Assembly: GCA_025964215.1 (NCBI GenBank)
Contig: JAOPZG010000290.1
Span: forward strand, 1 to 6,582
From: Conexibacter sp.
GTDB taxonomy: Bacteria > Actinomycetota > Thermoleophilia > Solirubrobacterales > Solirubrobacteraceae
Reading direction: 5' to 3'
Length of the DNA: 6,582 nt
The notes below the pieces were generated by a model. That model was not told the DNA's origin, searched no databases, and was given only the letters and a program-made list of their open reading frames with translations. A program made the translations under genes and the position numbers. How positions within the stretch are numbered: position 1 is the first letter of the stretch; every line of letters starts with the position of its first letter. Positions 5,237 to 6,582 of the stretch are shown in pieces.

Positions 5237-6268
5237 TCACGTCGCCCGGCCGTGCAGCCCCGCCACGTCAACGCCTTCAAGCAGCCCGAAGGCCACCGGA
5301 TCCCCCTCGTCCTCCACGAGCACCGCTCCTCCCGGCCAGTACGGGTGCGCCGCCGTGCCGCGGTGCAGCAGCAGCGGCTCGTAGATCCACGAGCCCGTGT
5401 TGGCGAGGCGCGGGCGGCCGCCCGGGCCGCTCCAGAGCGTGACGTCGTCGCCGTCGCGCGGGCCGTTGCGGTGGACGTGGCCGTAGACGACCCATTCGGC
5501 CTCGACGCCGAGGCGGGCGACGACGTGCGCGAGGGCGGGGTTCGCTGAGCGCTGCATCTGGAACCCGAGGACGCGGCGCGCGAGCGGCGCGAGGCCGCCG
5601 GAGCTCAGCCGCCGCGGGCTGCTCGGCCCGGTCGCCGCGCGGGCGAGGTCGATCACGCTGTCGGTCAGCCCCGCCAGCCGGCGGGGCAGGAGGCGCGCGA
5701 GCAGCGTCTCCACCCACGTCACCGACGGGCGTCCCGCGCGCTCGTACTCGATCGGGCCGACGCGCTCGACGCGCTCCAGGCGCGCCTTGCGCAGGCCGTA
5801 GGCCGACTCCGGCAGGAGGTGGCGATCGAGATAATGACCATGGGTCGCCCAGACGCGCGAGGAGAGCCAGACGCCGGGCGTGCGGACCTCGACCGGCGCC
5901 GGCGCGAGCCAGCCGACGACCTCGGTGAGCAGCGCGGTCGCCTCGGGCGGGACGAGCGCGTCCACGGTCAGCGCGCTCCCCTGCGCCCGCGCCCACGAGC
6001 GCGTCAGCGCGCGGTCGTGGTTGCCCGGCACGAGCACGATCGGGCGCCCGGCCCCGACCCGCGCGCCGATCGCCCGCAGGATCGGCTCCGCCGCCGCCAG
6101 CGCCTGCCGCGGCCGGCCTTCGGCGAGCTCGATCACGTCGCCCAGCAGCACCAGCCGGTCGATCCCGTCCAGCGCGTCGAGCAGCACCGCCAGCGCCTCC
6201 GGATGGCGCAGCACGTCGCGGCCGAGCCGGCTGCCGATGTGCAGATCGGAGATGACGAGGGTGCGCAC
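5237..6268 (-). CDS. Calcineurin-like metallophosphoesterase (343 aa)
   Basis: The protein has the ordered metal-binding motifs of this superfamily. DLH (residues 8-10) lies at the end of the first strand (RTLVISDLHIGS); then come GD (43-44), GNHD (82-85), HGHYLD (143-148) and GHVH (263-266). The D, H and N residues bind two metal ions for phosphoester hydrolysis. ANTGSW close behind GHVH is usual for the fold's last core segment. An insertion of about 110 residues between the fourth and fifth motifs, rich in Arg and Leu, probably forms a helical cap. There is no signal peptide, so it is likely cytoplasmic. The GTG at 6268 is chosen because the first strand begins immediately there; longer starts would overlap the upstream gene and add low-quality Arg/Pro sequence. 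No Shine-Dalgarno is seen. The stop of the upstream hydrolase is 2 bp before the start, so translation is probably coupled. The substrate is unknown; an LpxH-like lipid role is unlikely if the host lacks lipid A. Confidence 0.88.
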   Translation of the reverse strand: MRTLVISDLHIGSRLGRDVLRHPEALAVLLDALDGIDRLVLLGDVIELAEGRPRQALAAAEPILRAIGARVGAGRPIVLVPGNHDRALTRSWARAQGSALTVDALVPPEATALLTEVVGWLAPAPVEVRTPGVWLSSRVWATHGHYLDRHLLPESAYGLRKARLERVERVGPIEYERAGRPSVTWVETLLARLLPRRLAGLTDSVIDLARAATGPSSPRRLSSGGLAPLARRVLGFQMQRSANPALAHVVARLGVEAEWVVYGHVHRNGPRDGDDVTLWSGPGGRPRLANTGSWIYEPLLLHRGTAAHPYWPGGAVLVEDEGDPVAFGLLEGVDVAGLHGRAT

Positions 6269-6270
6269 GC

Positions 6271-6582
6271 TCAGGCCAGCGTAGGCAACGGCGGCGCCGC
6301 CGGGTCCACGAGCTCCCACAGCAGCGTCGACCAGCCGAAGTCGTGGGCGCCCATGCCGTAGCCGAGGCGCGCCTCGTAGTACTCGCGGAACCCCTCGCGC
6401 GCGACGACCTCCGTCAGCCGGTCGGCGATCGCGTCGGCCTCGGCGTCCAGGCCGAGCCGTCGCAGCCCGAGCGAGACGAACCACGCGCTGTTGACCCACG
6501 ACGGTCCGCGCCAGTGGCGGTGGCGGCCCCACCACGTCTCGCGCGAGGTGTGCGTCGGGTCGTCCATGGCGACCGCCGGCAG
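6271..6582 (-). CDS. MGH1/GH63-like glycoside hydrolase, C-terminal 103 residues (runs off right edge)
   Basis: The visible part is the end of an (alpha/alpha)6-barrel glycosidase. WRGPSWVNSAWFVSLGL is the conserved WRGP-W-N helix segment of the MGH1/GH63 group, which includes mannosylglycerate/glucosylglycerate hydrolases and YgjK-like glucosidases. Near the C-terminus, FREYYEARLGYGMGAHDFGW corresponds to the segment in those enzymes that carries the catalytic base Glu, followed by the family's F-x-W-S pattern (FGWS). The first Glu of REYYEA is the likely equivalent, by analogy with YgjK. The frame is open beyond the ATG at 6567 (LPAVA precedes it in frame), so that ATG is internal and the gene continues outside the window. 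The substrate, probably an alpha-glucoside or a compatible-solute glycoside, cannot be decided from 103 residues. It is the upstream partner of the metallophosphoesterase in a tight two-gene arrangement. Confidence 0.82.
   Translation of the reverse strand: MPAVAMDDPTHTSRETWWGRHRHWRGPSWVNSAWFVSLGLRRLGLDAEADAIADRLTEVVAREGFREYYEARLGYGMGAHDFGWSTLLWELVDPAAPPLPTLA

Noticed and set aside
3841..5280. A 479-codon minus-strand open frame reaching into the convergent intergenic region
   Set aside because: It is mostly antisense to the oxidoreductase and has low-complexity Arg/Ala/Gly sequence; nothing supports expression.
6269..6535. A longer metallophosphoesterase starting as far up as 6535
   Set aside because: The extra residues are read out of frame from the glycosidase gene and lack family similarity; the fold's first strand begins exactly at the GTG at 6268.
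1..6582. CRISPR array, insertion sequence, integrase, tRNA/attachment site or defence cassette
   Set aside because: No spaced direct repeats, transposase or recombinase motifs, tRNA arms or toxin/nuclease families were seen; composition looks uniform across the window.

Overview
The window is very GC-rich, with strong G/C bias at third codon positions, GTG starts and few Shine-Dalgarno sequences. Together with protein wording typical of Solirubrobacter/Conexibacter relatives, this suggests a high-GC actinobacterium of the Thermoleophilia (Solirubrobacterales-like). This lineage call is an inference from sequence style only.

Layout, left to right. (1) The start of a small minus-strand gene runs off the left edge (1-76). 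(2) Divergent from it is a 66-residue, extremely acidic protein of unknown function (167-367). Its stop codon lies inside an 11-bp tandem repeat (364-407) that places TAG in all three frames. (3) A GntR/FadR-type (FCD) repressor (465-1241) appears to be translated from a leaderless mRNA and has a palindrome over its -35 region. (4) After 91 bp comes a 1208-residue single-chain 2-oxoacid (indolepyruvate-type):ferredoxin oxidoreductase (1333-4959). It has its own -10-like box, a palindrome at the expected transcript start and a good ribosome binding site. (5) A 277-bp convergent intergenic region holds an elaborate three-tier hairpin (5057-5118). (6) On the minus strand, a metallophosphoesterase (5237-6268) lies 2 bp behind the C-terminal part of an MGH1/GH63-like glycoside hydrolase (6271-6582, truncated by the right edge).

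The central unit is a regulator plus oxidoreductase pair. The same arms, CTGACC...GGTCGG, with the same single arm mismatch, flank the centres of both palindromes. One is in front of the regulator and one in front of the enzyme. The simplest model is that the FCD protein represses both itself and the oxidoreductase, and is relieved by an organic-acid ligand such as an aryl-2-oxo acid or a related catabolite. The enzyme would convert an aryl-2-oxo acid to the acyl-CoA while reducing ferredoxin; no ferredoxin or acceptor gene is visible here. The minus-strand pair on the right is a separate transcription unit with no evident link to this pathway.

Nothing here is clearly a new defence or mobile system. 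The most unusual signals are regulatory and structural: shared operator arms with different spacing, recurrent GGTAWGKT boxes next to start codons lacking a Shine-Dalgarno, the three-frame-stop repeat and the compound hairpin.
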